A DNA stretch of 64,000 nt. It comes from JBAZWE01 sp041658605. Lineage in GTDB: Bacteria; Actinomycetota; Thermoleophilia; BMS3ABIN01. Where the stretch lies: the NCBI GenBank assembly GCA_041658605.1, contig JBAZZU010000009.1, forward strand, positions 1 through 64,000. The letters are read 5' to 3'. Below, in pieces: positions 1 through 8,397 of this stretch (position 1 is the first letter of the stretch; the number at the start of each line of letters is the position of its first letter). Under the pieces are notes generated by a model. That model was given only the letters and a program-made list of their open reading frames with translations, searched no databases and had not been told where the DNA came from. Position numbers and translations under genes: made by a program.

Positions 1-2
1 CC

Positions 3-2165
3 GTGGACGCGGGTTTTCATTCCTATGTCGGGGCGCCGCTCATGGTTAAAAAGGAAATCGTTGGAGTTGTATCAATGGTGGCGGTTGAGCCTGATGCATT
101 CACGCTTGATGACAAGAGCTTGCTGAGCATGATCGGCGCCAAGATGGGCATGGCCGTGGAAAACGCCAACCTGTTCGCCAAAACTATCGAGCACGCCAAC
201 CAGGAGAAGGCGATGAGCCGCATAGCCGCCACACTTACATCCAGTTTTGATCTGGAGGCAAATATCGACAAGTTCGCAGAAGAGATGCAATCCCTGGTTG
301 GCCTGGATCGAATGAGCGTCTTACAAAGTGTGCGCGGTAAAAAAAGGATCACCACTCCTTCCGGCAACGGACCACTTATTGATTTAGACGCCGCCGATAC
401 TGATATGCAGAATTCTGCTGCACATTGGGTAATCCTGAATAATGAGCCATATATAACCGGAGACATCGAGGACGATATGCGTTTTGATGAGCAGTCGTAT
501 CTTGTTGCTCAAGGCATGAGGTCACAGATCAACATGCCTCTGAACGCAAGGGGCGAGGCTATCGGCAGCCTCAACCTGGCCAGCGTTAATAAACACGCAT
601 ATAACGAGGAAACCGCAGAAATGTTGCAGCCAGTCGCGGACCAGCTCGCCCTTGCCATGGCAAACCAGCAATTATTCGAGGACGTTTCTCGAGGCAAGGC
701 TGAATGGGAGACTACATTTGACGCGGCCAGTGAAGGCATTGTCATGGTGAGCAAAGACCATCGCATCACGCGCATGAATAGCACCGCCGCGGCAATGTTG
801 GGGGGCCGGATTGAAGACCTCCTTAATCGCCGCTGCTACGAAGTGGTTCATGCTACGAACGAACCGCCTGCCAACTGCATGATGATGCAGTCCCACGATA
901 CGTCAGCCACATCGAAGGGGGAACAGGAGAACGAAGACGGCTCCACGCTGGAGATAATCGTGGATGCGGTATATGACGATAAGGGTGAATTCAGCGGCGC
1001 CGTCCATTTCATGCGCGATATCACCGAAGCCAAGAAACTGCGCCAGCAGCTGATCCAGTCAGAGAAGATGGTCGCCGTCGGCCAGCTGGTCGCGGGCGTG
1101 GCCCATGAGATAAACAATCCTCTGACCGGGGTGATGGGCTACGCGCAGCTTTTACAGACACGCGATATCGACGACCAGGCCCGGCAGGATGCCGAGAGCA
1201 TCAACCGCGAGGCCGAGAGGGCGTCGCGCATCGTAAGGCACCTGTTGTCCTTCGCGCGCAAACATCAGCCTGTACGTACATCCGTTGATATCAATTCTGT
1301 TTTGCGTGAGTCAATGGAGCTGAAAGCGTACGAGCTTAAGGTGAACAACATCTTGATGGAGGCGGACCTCGATGCCGGTCTTCCCCTGACCACGACCGAC
1401 CCCCACCAGTTACAACAGGTTTTTCTCAATCTGATCAGCAATGCCGAACAGGCGATGCTGGCAGACGGCGCGGCGGGACTTCTGAAGATTTCAACAAAAC
1501 TGGTTGACGACAAGATCCGCATTGTCTTCGCTGACAATGGTCCCGGCATCCCTGAGGAATTTCGCGAGCGGATTTTCGAACCTTTTTTCACGACCAAGGA
1601 TGTCGGCAGGGGTACCGGATTAGGGCTAAGTATTTGTTATGGCGTCGTTGAGGATAACGAGGGAAAAATCTGGGTTGAACCGACAAAGGACCGTGGCGCG
1701 ACGATTGTTATCGAGCTGCCTCTGGTATCCACAACAGTGCAGGAAGAAAAACAGGAGGGACCGGTAAGAAGGGGAAGGATTGGAAAGATCCTGCTGGTTG
1801 ACGACGAGGCCGCTATTCGGCAGGTGCTGACGGAAACCCTGCGCCGGGCGGGCCACGAAGTGGAAACAGCCAACAATGGTGAAGTGGCCCTCAAGATGCT
1901 CAAGCAGAAACATTACGATTGCGTGGTTAGCGATGTAAAGATGCCGGGCATGGACGGGCCGACATTACACCAGGCAGTCGGGGCCATTGATCCGAAAGCG
2001 GCTGGAACATTCATATTTATCTCCGGCGATACCGTCAGCCAGGAGACCAGTTCATATCTGGAAACCGTTGACAACCCCACGCTGGCTAAACCATTTGAGC
2101 CGGGCGCGCTGGAGAAGGTACTGCAGGAAATGCTCGCCACCGCCGGCAATGGCCGGACCGATTAG
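3..2165 (+). CDS. Hybrid sensor histidine kinase/response regulator (5'-truncated by window edge)
   Basis: Cytoplasmic two-component hybrid kinase. The frame is open at the window edge, so the N terminus is missing. Visible order: the end of one GAF domain (about residues 1-60), a complete second GAF (about 75-225), a PAS domain (about 230-345, the FDAASEGIVMVSKDHRI region), a HisKA dimerisation helix with the phospho-accepting His in VAHEINNPLTG near residue 368, a HATPase domain with the N box (NLISNAEQA), G1 (DNGPGIP) and G2 (GTGLGL), and a C-terminal receiver domain starting near residue 597 with the acidic pair DD, phospho-acceptor Asp near 644 (SDVKMPGMDG) and the late Lys (LAKPF). No membrane segment is visible in the part present. 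It converges on selD. The ligand sensed by the GAF/PAS part cannot be told. Domain calls are firm; the pathway is unknown. Confidence 0.93.
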   Translation: MDAGFHSYVGAPLMVKKEIVGVVSMVAVEPDAFTLDDKSLLSMIGAKMGMAVENANLFAKTIEHANQEKAMSRIAATLTSSFDLEANIDKFAEEMQSLVGLDRMSVLQSVRGKKRITTPSGNGPLIDLDAADTDMQNSAAHWVILNNEPYITGDIEDDMRFDEQSYLVAQGMRSQINMPLNARGEAIGSLNLASVNKHAYNEETAEMLQPVADQLALAMANQQLFEDVSRGKAEWETTFDAASEGIVMVSKDHRITRMNSTAAAMLGGRIEDLLNRRCYEVVHATNEPPANCMMMQSHDTSATSKGEQENEDGSTLEIIVDAVYDDKGEFSGAVHFMRDITEAKKLRQQLIQSEKMVAVGQLVAGVAHEINNPLTGVMGYAQLLQTRDIDDQARQDAESINREAERASRIVRHLLSFARKHQPVRTSVDINSVLRESMELKAYELKVNNILMEADLDAGLPLTTTDPHQLQQVFLNLISNAEQAMLADGAAGLLKISTKLVDDKIRIVFADNGPGIPEEFRERIFEPFFTTKDVGRGTGLGLSICYGVVEDNEGKIWVEPTKDRGATIVIELPLVSTTVQEEKQEGPVRRGRIGKILLVDDEAAIRQVLTETLRRAGHEVETANNGEVALKMLKQKHYDCVVSDVKMPGMDGPTLHQAVGAIDPKAAGTFIFISGDTVSQETSSYLETVDNPTLAKPFEPGALEKVLQEMLATAGNGRTD

Positions 2166-2209
2166 CAATTAGAAGGAAAGCCGGCCGTCCTGGCTGCCAG
2201 GCCAGGCTG

Positions 2210-3271
2210 CTATGGCACTATATCGATCCTGCCGGTATCATCCTCGGCCTCCATCGAGCCGATGCGCGCATGGATTATCGTCCCCGCATCCACCAGCGCC
2301 TGTTCGAGCTTATCTGCCTTCTCCGCCGGGCAGGAGATCAACAGTCCGCCCGATGTTTGCGCGTCCGCCAGCATCAACTGTTCCGCAGCCGTGATCGCCG
2401 GGTCGAAATTCACAAACTGCCTCACGAAGTCCAGGTTATTTTTGCTGCCTCCCGGAACCGCGTCCAGGTCGGCATCGATCAGATCGCGGGCGGCCTGCAT
2501 CACCGGCACAGCGCGGGCGTGAATTTTTGCGCCGACACCGCTTCCCCTCGTCATTTCTCCCAGGTGGCCCAGCAGTCCGTAGCCGGTGACATCCGTGCAG
2601 GCGTTGACGCCTACCGCCACCATTGCTTCTGAGGCCGCCCTGTTGAGAGTAGCCATGACCTCCACGCCCCGGGCGATGGCAGCGTCAGAAACGGTTTCCC
2701 GCTTGATGCCTGTCGTCAGGATTCCTATGCCAAGGGGTTTGGTGAGGAATAATACGTCGCCTACCTGGGCGGTAGAATTATAGACGACCTCACCCGGCGT
2801 GATCACGCCGGTGACAGAGAGGCCATACTTGGGTTCCTTGTCATCGATCGTATGGCCGCCGATGATATCGACGCCAGCCTCGCGGGCCTTGTCGCCGCCG
2901 CCCTTCATCATCTGGATCAGGATCTCGAGCGGCATGCCGCGGGTATGGAAACCGACTACGTTGAGCGCGAACAGCGGTTTTGCTCCCATTGCGTAAACAT
3001 CGCTGAGGGCGTTGGCCACCGCGATGGCCCCGTAGTCGTACGGGTCGTCGACGATGGGCGTAAAATAATCGACCGTCTGGATGATGGCAAGATCTTCGGT
3101 TATCTGGTAGACGGCGCAGTCGTCCCCGGTATTGATTCCGACCAGGACTTTCGGGTTGGTGATCTTCGGCAGTTCCTTGAGCACTGTTTGCAAGTCCGAC
3201 GGACTTATCTTGCAGGCTCAGCCGGCGCCGTGGGCCAGCTGGGTCAAACGTATCTTTTCAGGTTCGGTCAC
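2210..3271 (-). CDS. selD: Selenide, water dikinase SelD, itself a selenoprotein (in-frame UGA at codon 18)
   Basis: Makes selenophosphate from selenide and ATP, the Se donor for selenocysteine-tRNA and for selenouridine. An uninterrupted frame starts only at a TTG near 3193, but the same frame continues upstream through one TGA (complement 3218-3220) to a GTG at 3271. The readthrough N terminus ends in THE motif LTQLAHGAG-U-ACKISP, which matches the family's catalytic motif GxGC/U-ACK, so the UGA replaces the usual catalytic Cys. The Lys three positions later is present. An AGGAGGAGG ribosome site sits 8 nt before the GTG. Downstream motifs GDDCAVY and DVTGYGLLGHLGEM are typical, and the length (353 aa) is normal. 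The gene is monocistronic, between a terminator and promoter upstream and a convergent kinase gene downstream. A bacterial-SECIS-like hairpin follows the UGA. Identification is firm; Sec decoding is inference from family alignment, but strong. Confidence 0.95.
3192..3206 (-). promoter_or_regulatory. Putative bacterial SECIS hairpin of selD
   Basis: Eleven nucleotides after the in-frame UGA the mRNA reads AAGUCC-GUC-GGACUU, a perfect 6-bp stem with a 3-nt loop; a flanking U.G pair could extend it. The position fits the upper stem-loop of known bacterial SECIS elements, which binds SelB and lies inside the coding region. The spacing equals that of the hydrogenase hairpin in this window. No experimental support; the small loop is tighter than the classical one. 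Confidence 0.55.
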
Positions 3272-3300
3272 GGGTCAACCTCCTCCTGGTCGGGGTCTCG

Positions 3301-3309
3301 ATTATATCA
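3301..3309 (-). promoter_or_regulatory. Extended -10 promoter of selD
   Basis: On the minus strand the sequence TGATATAAT combines a perfect -10 hexamer TATAAT with the TG of an extended -10, about 30 nt before the selD GTG and just after the terminator of the preceding gene. No good -35 is visible, which is tolerated by extended -10 promoters. This implies a short leader and separate transcription of selD. Confidence 0.5.
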
Positions 3310-3313
3310 CCAC

Positions 3314-3335
3314 AAAAAGGCTCAGGGACAGCCTT
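3314..3335 (-). terminator. Intrinsic terminator after the TauE/SafE gene
   Basis: Read on the minus strand: AAGGCT, 7-nt loop, AGCCTT, then TTT. The hairpin lies 10 nt after the end of the exporter gene and immediately before the selD promoter, so it separates the two units. Confidence 0.6.
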
Positions 3336-3345
3336 CATCAAGAGT

Positions 3346-4134
3346 CTACCTCGTTGCCAGATCCCAAAACATTCGCATCGCCGTGGCGGCGATGAGCGCC
3401 GCCAGAATCAGCCGCAGCCCCCGCCTGCGGGTGTGAACCGAAAGCCGGCCTCCGAGCTGGGCGCCCGCGAGCGCTCCGATCACACAGAAGAGGGCCATTT
3501 TATAATCAATCTGGTCTGTAGCCATTTTCCCAGCGGAGCCGGCCAGCGCGGCGAGGAACGTGATGCCCAGAGAACTGCCGATCGCGGTCCGCGTAGGTAT
3601 CCTGAGCACGTAGAGCAATACGGGGATGATGATGAAGGCTCCGGACTGTCCGACCATGCCCCCGATCAGTCCGATGAGCAGGGCTGAACAAAGGGCAAGC
3701 GGCCGGTTAAAAGACACCTGTGAGGCGAGCGGCTCCACGCCCGGCTCCACCCTCGGAATCAGCATCATAGCCGCCGCGGCCAGCGCCAGGGTGGCGAAAA
3801 CAGCCAGAAGGACATCCGCGGAAATGTTTTTCGACAGCAGGGAGCCGGCCAGCGACGCCGCGGTGATGCTGGCGCCCATCCAGAGCACGAGCGGCCGGCT
3901 GACGTGTTTGAACTTTCGATGGACGATGACGCCGGACCCGGTGGCGAACAGCGACTGGACCATGGTAAGGCCGGCAACGACCTTCATGTTCATGCCGTTG
4001 TACACGCCCAGGGCTGATGGGACATAAAGCAGGAGGGGCGCCATGATGATGCCGCCGCCGATGCCGAGCCAGCCGGAGAAGAAGCCGCCTGCCAGGCCGA
4101 GTACCAGCAATGTTATGGCAAGGGATAGCGTCAC
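3346..4134 (-). CDS. TauE/SafE-family membrane transporter
   Basis: A 262-residue integral membrane protein of the TauE/SafE (DUF81) family, which exports sulfite, sulfoacetate, thiosulfate or related anions. Evidence: the N-terminal family signature with Gly-rich helices (GGFFSGWLGIGGG, residues about 16-28), its second, inverted copy in the C-terminal half (IGLIGGMVGQSGAFIIIPVLL), about eight hydrophobic segments, and the usual length. It follows the aldolase gene by 78 nt on the same strand and ends at a clear terminator before selD. The substrate cannot be read from sequence. CstR-type repressors elsewhere control TauE genes, and a CstR-like gene lies 27 kb away here, but there is no direct link. 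Confidence 0.85.
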   Translation of the reverse strand: MTLSLAITLLVLGLAGGFFSGWLGIGGGIIMAPLLLYVPSALGVYNGMNMKVVAGLTMVQSLFATGSGVIVHRKFKHVSRPLVLWMGASITAASLAGSLLSKNISADVLLAVFATLALAAAAMMLIPRVEPGVEPLASQVSFNRPLALCSALLIGLIGGMVGQSGAFIIIPVLLYVLRIPTRTAIGSSLGITFLAALAGSAGKMATDQIDYKMALFCVIGALAGAQLGGRLSVHTRRRGLRLILAALIAATAMRMFWDLATR

Positions 4135-4212
4135 GGTTTAAAAGATATCAGCCTCGGTTTATGTGGCAATAAGTTACCGGATACCCCCGGGCAGCCGGCC
4201 AGAAGTAAAAGG

Positions 4213-4764
4213 CTAGCTGGTTCGCATGCTCTCGGCCAGGTATGCAACCTCACAGGAGAGGCCCAGCGCTGAAGTGTAGGCCAGGGCTTCCGTGAGGGTC
4301 CGGCCGACCACGTAACTGCCGTGTCCGCGGACGACGACCGCCACATGCGTCTGCAGGACCTGGGGCATCTTTTGCGCGGCCTCCGCGGCCGCGACTACCG
4401 GGATCTCCCTGAGGAAGACAGAGCCTTCGAGATCCGATGGGGCAATCATATCCGTTTGAAGTGACATTGCAACGGCATGCGCCGGATGGGCGTGGATCAC
4501 GGCCCCCGCCGGAGTAAACTTGTATATAAGCTGGTGCAGTCCGAGGTCACTTGACACATTGCTCGTAATGCCGTCAGGCTCTTCCCTTAAGGGCACATCG
4601 ATAAGATCTCCCGGCATGAGCCGGCCCATCATGGAAAAGTGGGCGGTGATGATCAGTCTGCCGGCATGGCGCATGCTCATGTTGCCGCCATGGGTCGTTG
4701 TAAGCTTCAGGCGGATGAGATCTTCGCCCACCTGTTGGAATTCCTCCAGCATTCGCTCTTGCAT
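4213..4764 (-). CDS. Class II aldolase/adducin-family protein
   Basis: A 183-residue cytoplasmic protein of the class II aldolase/adducin fold (fuculose-1-phosphate aldolase type), which uses a divalent metal to cleave or epimerise sugar phosphates. Seen: the N-terminal family motif TTHGGNMSMR, the metal-binding HAHPAH (about residues 95-100) and the third ligand region VVRGHGSYVVG near 145. The ATG at 4764 has a GGAGGAG ribosome site. It sits 28 nt after a decayed Fe-S oxidoreductase gene and before a TauE exporter, which suggests a former carbon-acid or sugar-acid utilisation operon. The substrate is unknown. The family is sure, the specific reaction is not. Confidence 0.85.
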   Translation of the reverse strand: MQERMLEEFQQVGEDLIRLKLTTTHGGNMSMRHAGRLIITAHFSMMGRLMPGDLIDVPLREEPDGITSNVSSDLGLHQLIYKFTPAGAVIHAHPAHAVAMSLQTDMIAPSDLEGSVFLREIPVVAAAEAAQKMPQVLQTHVAVVVRGHGSYVVGRTLTEALAYTSALGLSCEVAYLAESMRTS

Positions 4765-4792
4765 ATCTCCTCCGCTTCCTTGTCTTTATGTT

Positions 4793-5326
4793 TCAGCTGG
4801 TTTGGCAGGAGCGTGGCATTAGCTCCGCTGTTTGCATCACACGTATGTCGAGTCCCCCGCGGGTAAAAAATATCCGTCAGCTGATTTCGGCAGCCCTGGC
4901 AACCGGTCGCGACTATCCTGGCGCCGCTGGCGGCTATTTCTTCGGCCCACGCAGTGCCTATCTTAAACGAAAGATCTTTATGCATGAGGCTGAATAATCC
5001 GGCGCCTCCACAGCACGCGGGCTCCTCGGCCGACTCGACGTATTCTACCCCGGGAAGGCCGGCAATAATCTCCCTGGGTTCAAGTGAGACGCCCAGCCCC
5101 CGGCGCAGGTGGATATCCGCTCCTCGACACCGTCGCTCATTCCAAGGTCTCCCGCAAGGAAGGTCTCGATAATACTTATGCGGCCCCGGGCCACCATGGC
5201 TTCGTTGCCAGTGGCGCGATAAGTCGGGCAGACTGCCATGCAGGCGCCGCATTTCGAACGTCGCGTATGACCGCCCGCGAATTCATCCAGCGGTTCTTCC
5301 GTCAATCTTTTTACATCCGCTTTCAT
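4793..5326 (-). pseudogene. Decayed (Fe-S)-binding CCG-domain oxidoreductase (GlcF/LutA-like), internal deletion plus frameshift
   Basis: Three reading-frame fragments together make the two ends of a GlcF/HdrD-type protein. Fragment 1, from ATG 5326, has one 4Fe-4S motif (KCGACMAVCP) and runs to ...EERISTC. The next residues of the family, a CCG domain, are found in another frame starting at HLRRGLGVSLEPRE and including PACCGGAG and GCQGCRNQL. A third frame, reached across a G5 run near 4856, gives the natural-looking end GLDIRVMQTAEL and a TGA at 4793. Roughly 250 residues, including the second cluster motif and the first CCG domain, are missing. The join ISTC/CHLRR lies in CCACCTGC, which could be read from both sides, so a microhomology-mediated deletion is plausible. 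Either a real pseudogene or an assembly error at the G run; the deletion cannot be a sequencing error. Confidence 0.8.
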
Positions 5327-5349
5327 ATATACGCCAGGGGCTTGCTGGT

Positions 5350-6942
5350 ATGATAATCCTCATGTCAGGTGAGTTTAGCAAGGGCTTTATGTCAAAGTTA
5401 CTGCTGCCGGCGATAATCGTAGCGGGGGTACTCCTGCGCATTTATCATCTTGGCGGCCAGAGCCTGTGGTTCGATGAGCTGTATGCTGTCTGGGCTGACC
5501 GGCTGCCCGTCGGGGGGCTGGTCCGGGAGCATCTGGCCTCCGGGCATCCCCCTCTGTACTATCTGGTCCTGCGCGGCTGGTTGATGCTTGGAACGGACGA
5601 GTTCCAGCTTCGTTTCTTTTCCGTGATTGCGGGCGCCGCCACCATCTGGTTTGTCTATCTTGCGGGAAAAGAACTCTACTCGCGCAACGCCGGTCTCTGG
5701 GGAGCCGCCTTCACATCCCTGTCGCCGCTGCTCGTCTGGTATTCGCGCGCCGCCACATTCTATTCATTCATGATCGCTCTGGCCACACTGTCATTCTACC
5801 TGCTGGTAAGGAGTTGCCGCCGCGGCGGATGGCTGAACTGGGCTGGTTATACGGCTGCGACCCTGGCTGTTTTTCTCACATATTTTTTTGCCGGGGTGCT
5901 GCTGGTCGCGGGCGCCGGGGTTTTTCTGTTTCTGCGCAGCCGCGATGAGACGCGTCTTGTCCCATGGCTGGTTTGTAACAGCCTCCTCGCGGTTGCAGCC
6001 GCGGGTTCATTCATCGCCAGCAAACAGGCGATCTCGGAGTCGACATCACGACTGCACGTTCCAGGAACCGGAGAGCTGTTACGTTTGATCTACGGGATCG
6101 CGCTGGCGCCATTCGTCCTGTCTGCTGGTCCTCTCGATGACGCCATAAACTACAGGGGGACGGAGGGGGCGCCAAAGAGCCATCTGCTGGCGCTGCTTAT
6201 ACTGATCGTTGCCGCCGCCGCGGTCCTGGCAGTCTCCGCTCGTGCAAGGCGCTGGTCAGCCGGGAAGGAAACGATGGCTGTTTGTCTTTATGCCCTCATC
6301 CTGGTGGCAGGACCGCTGGCGCTCCAGCTTGCCAATCAGAGCACGCTGTCAGGGCGCTTCTATGTCTGGGCGGCGCCAATGGTGATGCTGCTCGCTGGCG
6401 CAGTAGTGGCAGCTATCCCCGGCAGAAAGCAGTGGTTTGCTGGCGGCGTCATCACTTTCGCGCTGTTTGTCCTGGCGGTCTGGACTGTCGCCTGGCTTCC
6501 CGACCGGGACGCCGACTGGCGCGGCCTGATGGGCGCGGTCGCGGACCAGAAACAGGAAGGTGACCGCATGCTCTGCTTCCCGTTGCACAACTGCGTGATC
6601 GCGGCCGGATATTATCTTCCGGGTGATATGTCCATCGTGGGAGGAATGCCCTCCATGTCTGACAGTCGAGTATTTATTATGCCCGAGGGAGCCGGGTGGA
6701 CCGGCTACAGGTCCGGATATTGGGCGGGCACCGGTGCCTCGCCGCCGCTGGGAGGCGGTGAGCTGGAAGCGCGGCTTTCGCGTGACCTTGCCGGGGCGGA
6801 CAGGGTCTGGCTCGTGGCCGAACCGGAGATGCTTAAAAAATATCCGTCTGCAGGGGCGGCGCTTGGCGGCGGCTGGACGGAAGCCGGATCCTGGGATTAC
6901 GGATACTTCAGGCTGGGTTTGTTTGAGCGCCGCAACGATTAA
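5350..6942 (+). CDS. Membrane glycosyltransferase, GT39/ArnT-like (GT-C fold)
   Basis: A 530-residue polytopic membrane protein resembling dolichyl/undecaprenyl-phosphate-mannose or -arabinose transferases. The N-terminal pattern of a helix followed by GGQSLWFDELYAVW supplies the catalytic acidic residues of the first extracytoplasmic loop, and SGHPPLYYLVLRGW is the next conserved element. About ten to twelve hydrophobic segments are followed by a soluble C-terminal region. An ATG at 5389 with a nearby AAGGG is an alternative start, and it would place the first helix directly at the N terminus as in relatives. The gene is divergent from the decayed Fe-S gene and convergent with galT. Likely role: transfer of a sugar from a lipid carrier onto a cell-envelope acceptor. 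Donor and acceptor are unknown. Confidence 0.82.
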   Translation: MIILMSGEFSKGFMSKLLLPAIIVAGVLLRIYHLGGQSLWFDELYAVWADRLPVGGLVREHLASGHPPLYYLVLRGWLMLGTDEFQLRFFSVIAGAATIWFVYLAGKELYSRNAGLWGAAFTSLSPLLVWYSRAATFYSFMIALATLSFYLLVRSCRRGGWLNWAGYTAATLAVFLTYFFAGVLLVAGAGVFLFLRSRDETRLVPWLVCNSLLAVAAAGSFIASKQAISESTSRLHVPGTGELLRLIYGIALAPFVLSAGPLDDAINYRGTEGAPKSHLLALLILIVAAAAVLAVSARARRWSAGKETMAVCLYALILVAGPLALQLANQSTLSGRFYVWAAPMVMLLAGAVVAAIPGRKQWFAGGVITFALFVLAVWTVAWLPDRDADWRGLMGAVADQKQEGDRMLCFPLHNCVIAAGYYLPGDMSIVGGMPSMSDSRVFIMPEGAGWTGYRSGYWAGTGASPPLGGGELEARLSRDLAGADRVWLVAEPEMLKKYPSAGAALGGGWTEAGSWDYGYFRLGLFERRND

Positions 6943-6987
6943 TCATTCAATCCGGCCGGCGACAAGGCGGGAGCCCCGCGGGTTCAT

Positions 6988-8007
6988 CTATTCCTTAAGG
7001 AGGGCGGCAGCCTCTTCCGGAGGTACGGTGTTGACCCAGACTCCCGCTCCGAGCTCAAGTCCGCCCGCCATCGTAAGTCGTGGCAGTATCTCGATATGCC
7101 AGTGATAGGGACGGGACTCTCCGTGCAGGGGGTACGTGTGGATCCAGTAATTGAACGGCGGGTCGCCCAGACGCTCCTTGTAGCGGACGAGGAGGTCCGT
7201 CAACACCCGGGATAGCTCCTCGAGGTTCTGGTTCTTTTCAAACGACGGCTGGTGATTTTTTGGCACGATCCACGATTCGTACGGCAGCCTTGACGCAAAC
7301 GGGCTGAATACGAGGAAATTTTCCGTCGACATGATCACCCGGGAATTCTTTTCCTGCTCCTCGCGAACGATGTCACAGAGAATGCAGCCTACGCGGCCGG
7401 GATTGCCGAAGGCGAAACCGTCCATCTCCATGTCCACGGTCGGCGGGATGAACGGTAGCCCGAAAAGCTGCGAATGTGAATGTTCCAGGGAAGAGGCCGC
7501 CGCCGCCTTGTGGTTGCGGATGATATGTACGTATGAAGTCCGGCCCCCGTCCTTGTGGGCCTGGATGCGGTCACGATACATCTCCAGCATGGCCTGGACC
7601 TGATGGGCGCCGATGTCCCATGGGGTCTTGTTGTGATCGGGGGTATCGACGATGACCTCGCTCGAGCCCACCGCGGGGCGCAGGTCCGGCGATACTGCGC
7701 GCTCGCCACCACCACCGGGGACATCGCTGACAAGAATAGGAAATTTGTTAGGCATCGTACGGACCTTCCAGCCCGGCGTATCACACTCTCCCTCGGGCCG
7801 GTTGGCGCAGATCTCCGGCGGCGTGCGTTCTTCGCGGCCGGGGCAGAAGGGGCATTGGTCGTCAGGCTGGTCCTTGCCCGGTTCGGGTCCCGGGGCATGG
7901 GGGCGTTTTCCGCGGCCCGCTGCCAGGATGACCCACTCCGAGGTAATGGGGTCTCGTCTCAGTTCCGGCTGTACGGGCAGATCCGGCTGCTTTGTATCCT
8001 CCGCCAC
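6988..8007 (-). CDS. galT: Galactose-1-phosphate uridylyltransferase
   Basis: A 339-residue Leloir-pathway enzyme exchanging UMP between UDP-glucose and galactose-1-phosphate. Seen: the N-terminal RRDPITSEWVILAAGR, the zinc-site CPFCPG near residue 52, ENFL..SPFASRLPYE, and the active-site triad region SLEHSHSQLFG, where the second His of HSHSQ forms the uridylyl intermediate. The length is right for bacterial GalT of this type. The start is a GTG only 6 nt after the stop of the small gene upstream, so the two form an operon. Family members of this kind can act on ADP-sugars (phosphorylase activity), so the nucleotide preference is open. Confidence 0.9.
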   Translation of the reverse strand: MAEDTKQPDLPVQPELRRDPITSEWVILAAGRGKRPHAPGPEPGKDQPDDQCPFCPGREERTPPEICANRPEGECDTPGWKVRTMPNKFPILVSDVPGGGGERAVSPDLRPAVGSSEVIVDTPDHNKTPWDIGAHQVQAMLEMYRDRIQAHKDGGRTSYVHIIRNHKAAAASSLEHSHSQLFGLPFIPPTVDMEMDGFAFGNPGRVGCILCDIVREEQEKNSRVIMSTENFLVFSPFASRLPYESWIVPKNHQPSFEKNQNLEELSRVLTDLLVRYKERLGDPPFNYWIHTYPLHGESRPYHWHIEILPRLTMAGGLELGAGVWVNTVPPEEAAALLKE

Positions 8008-8013
8008 CCGGTC

Positions 8014-8322
8014 TCAGCCAGCCCAGGGTTCTAGGGTCCACTCGCCGGTCCCGGCGTCGAGGGCTATGTCGTAGCTTCTGCCGTCATGCGCGTGAACGCG
8101 GAAGAGCGTCTTTAAGTGACGCCCCTCGGCGGCCTCGACCTGCCAGCGTTTCTTGACCGACAGGACCGTGAGCTTCTTTCCGTCGAGCTCAAACGAGCGT
8201 GGCGACTCGTCCTTCTTGAATCCGGACCAGGCATGGACGGTTATGGGCCTGCTTTTTGATTTGTCTGTACCGGCGCCGGCGTCTCTTGCCTTGTCCGGCT
8301 GTACTTTCTTTTGAATCGACAT
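8014..8322 (-). CDS. Small hypothetical protein cotranscribed with galT
   Basis: About 102 residues starting at an ATG at 8322, chosen because a GGGAGG ribosome site lies 7 nt before it. The protein is basic at the N terminus and then has a compact beta-rich region (ITVHAWSGFKKDESPRSFELDG; FRVHAHDGRSYDIALDAGTGEW). The last part reads like a repeated short beta-hairpin ending in ALDAGTGEWTLEPWAG. No signal peptide or membrane helix. It ends 6 nt before the galT GTG. I do not recognise a family. It is probably a real gene, judged by the ribosome site and codon usage. Confidence 0.65.
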   Translation of the reverse strand: MSIQKKVQPDKARDAGAGTDKSKSRPITVHAWSGFKKDESPRSFELDGKKLTVLSVKKRWQVEAAEGRHLKTLFRVHAHDGRSYDIALDAGTGEWTLEPWAG

Positions 8323-8397
8323 GGTAGCCTCCCTCTTTTCGGACGGGCCGGTCTCCTGGATTATTTCAAACCGCAACCGCGTCCCGGTCAGCGAACA

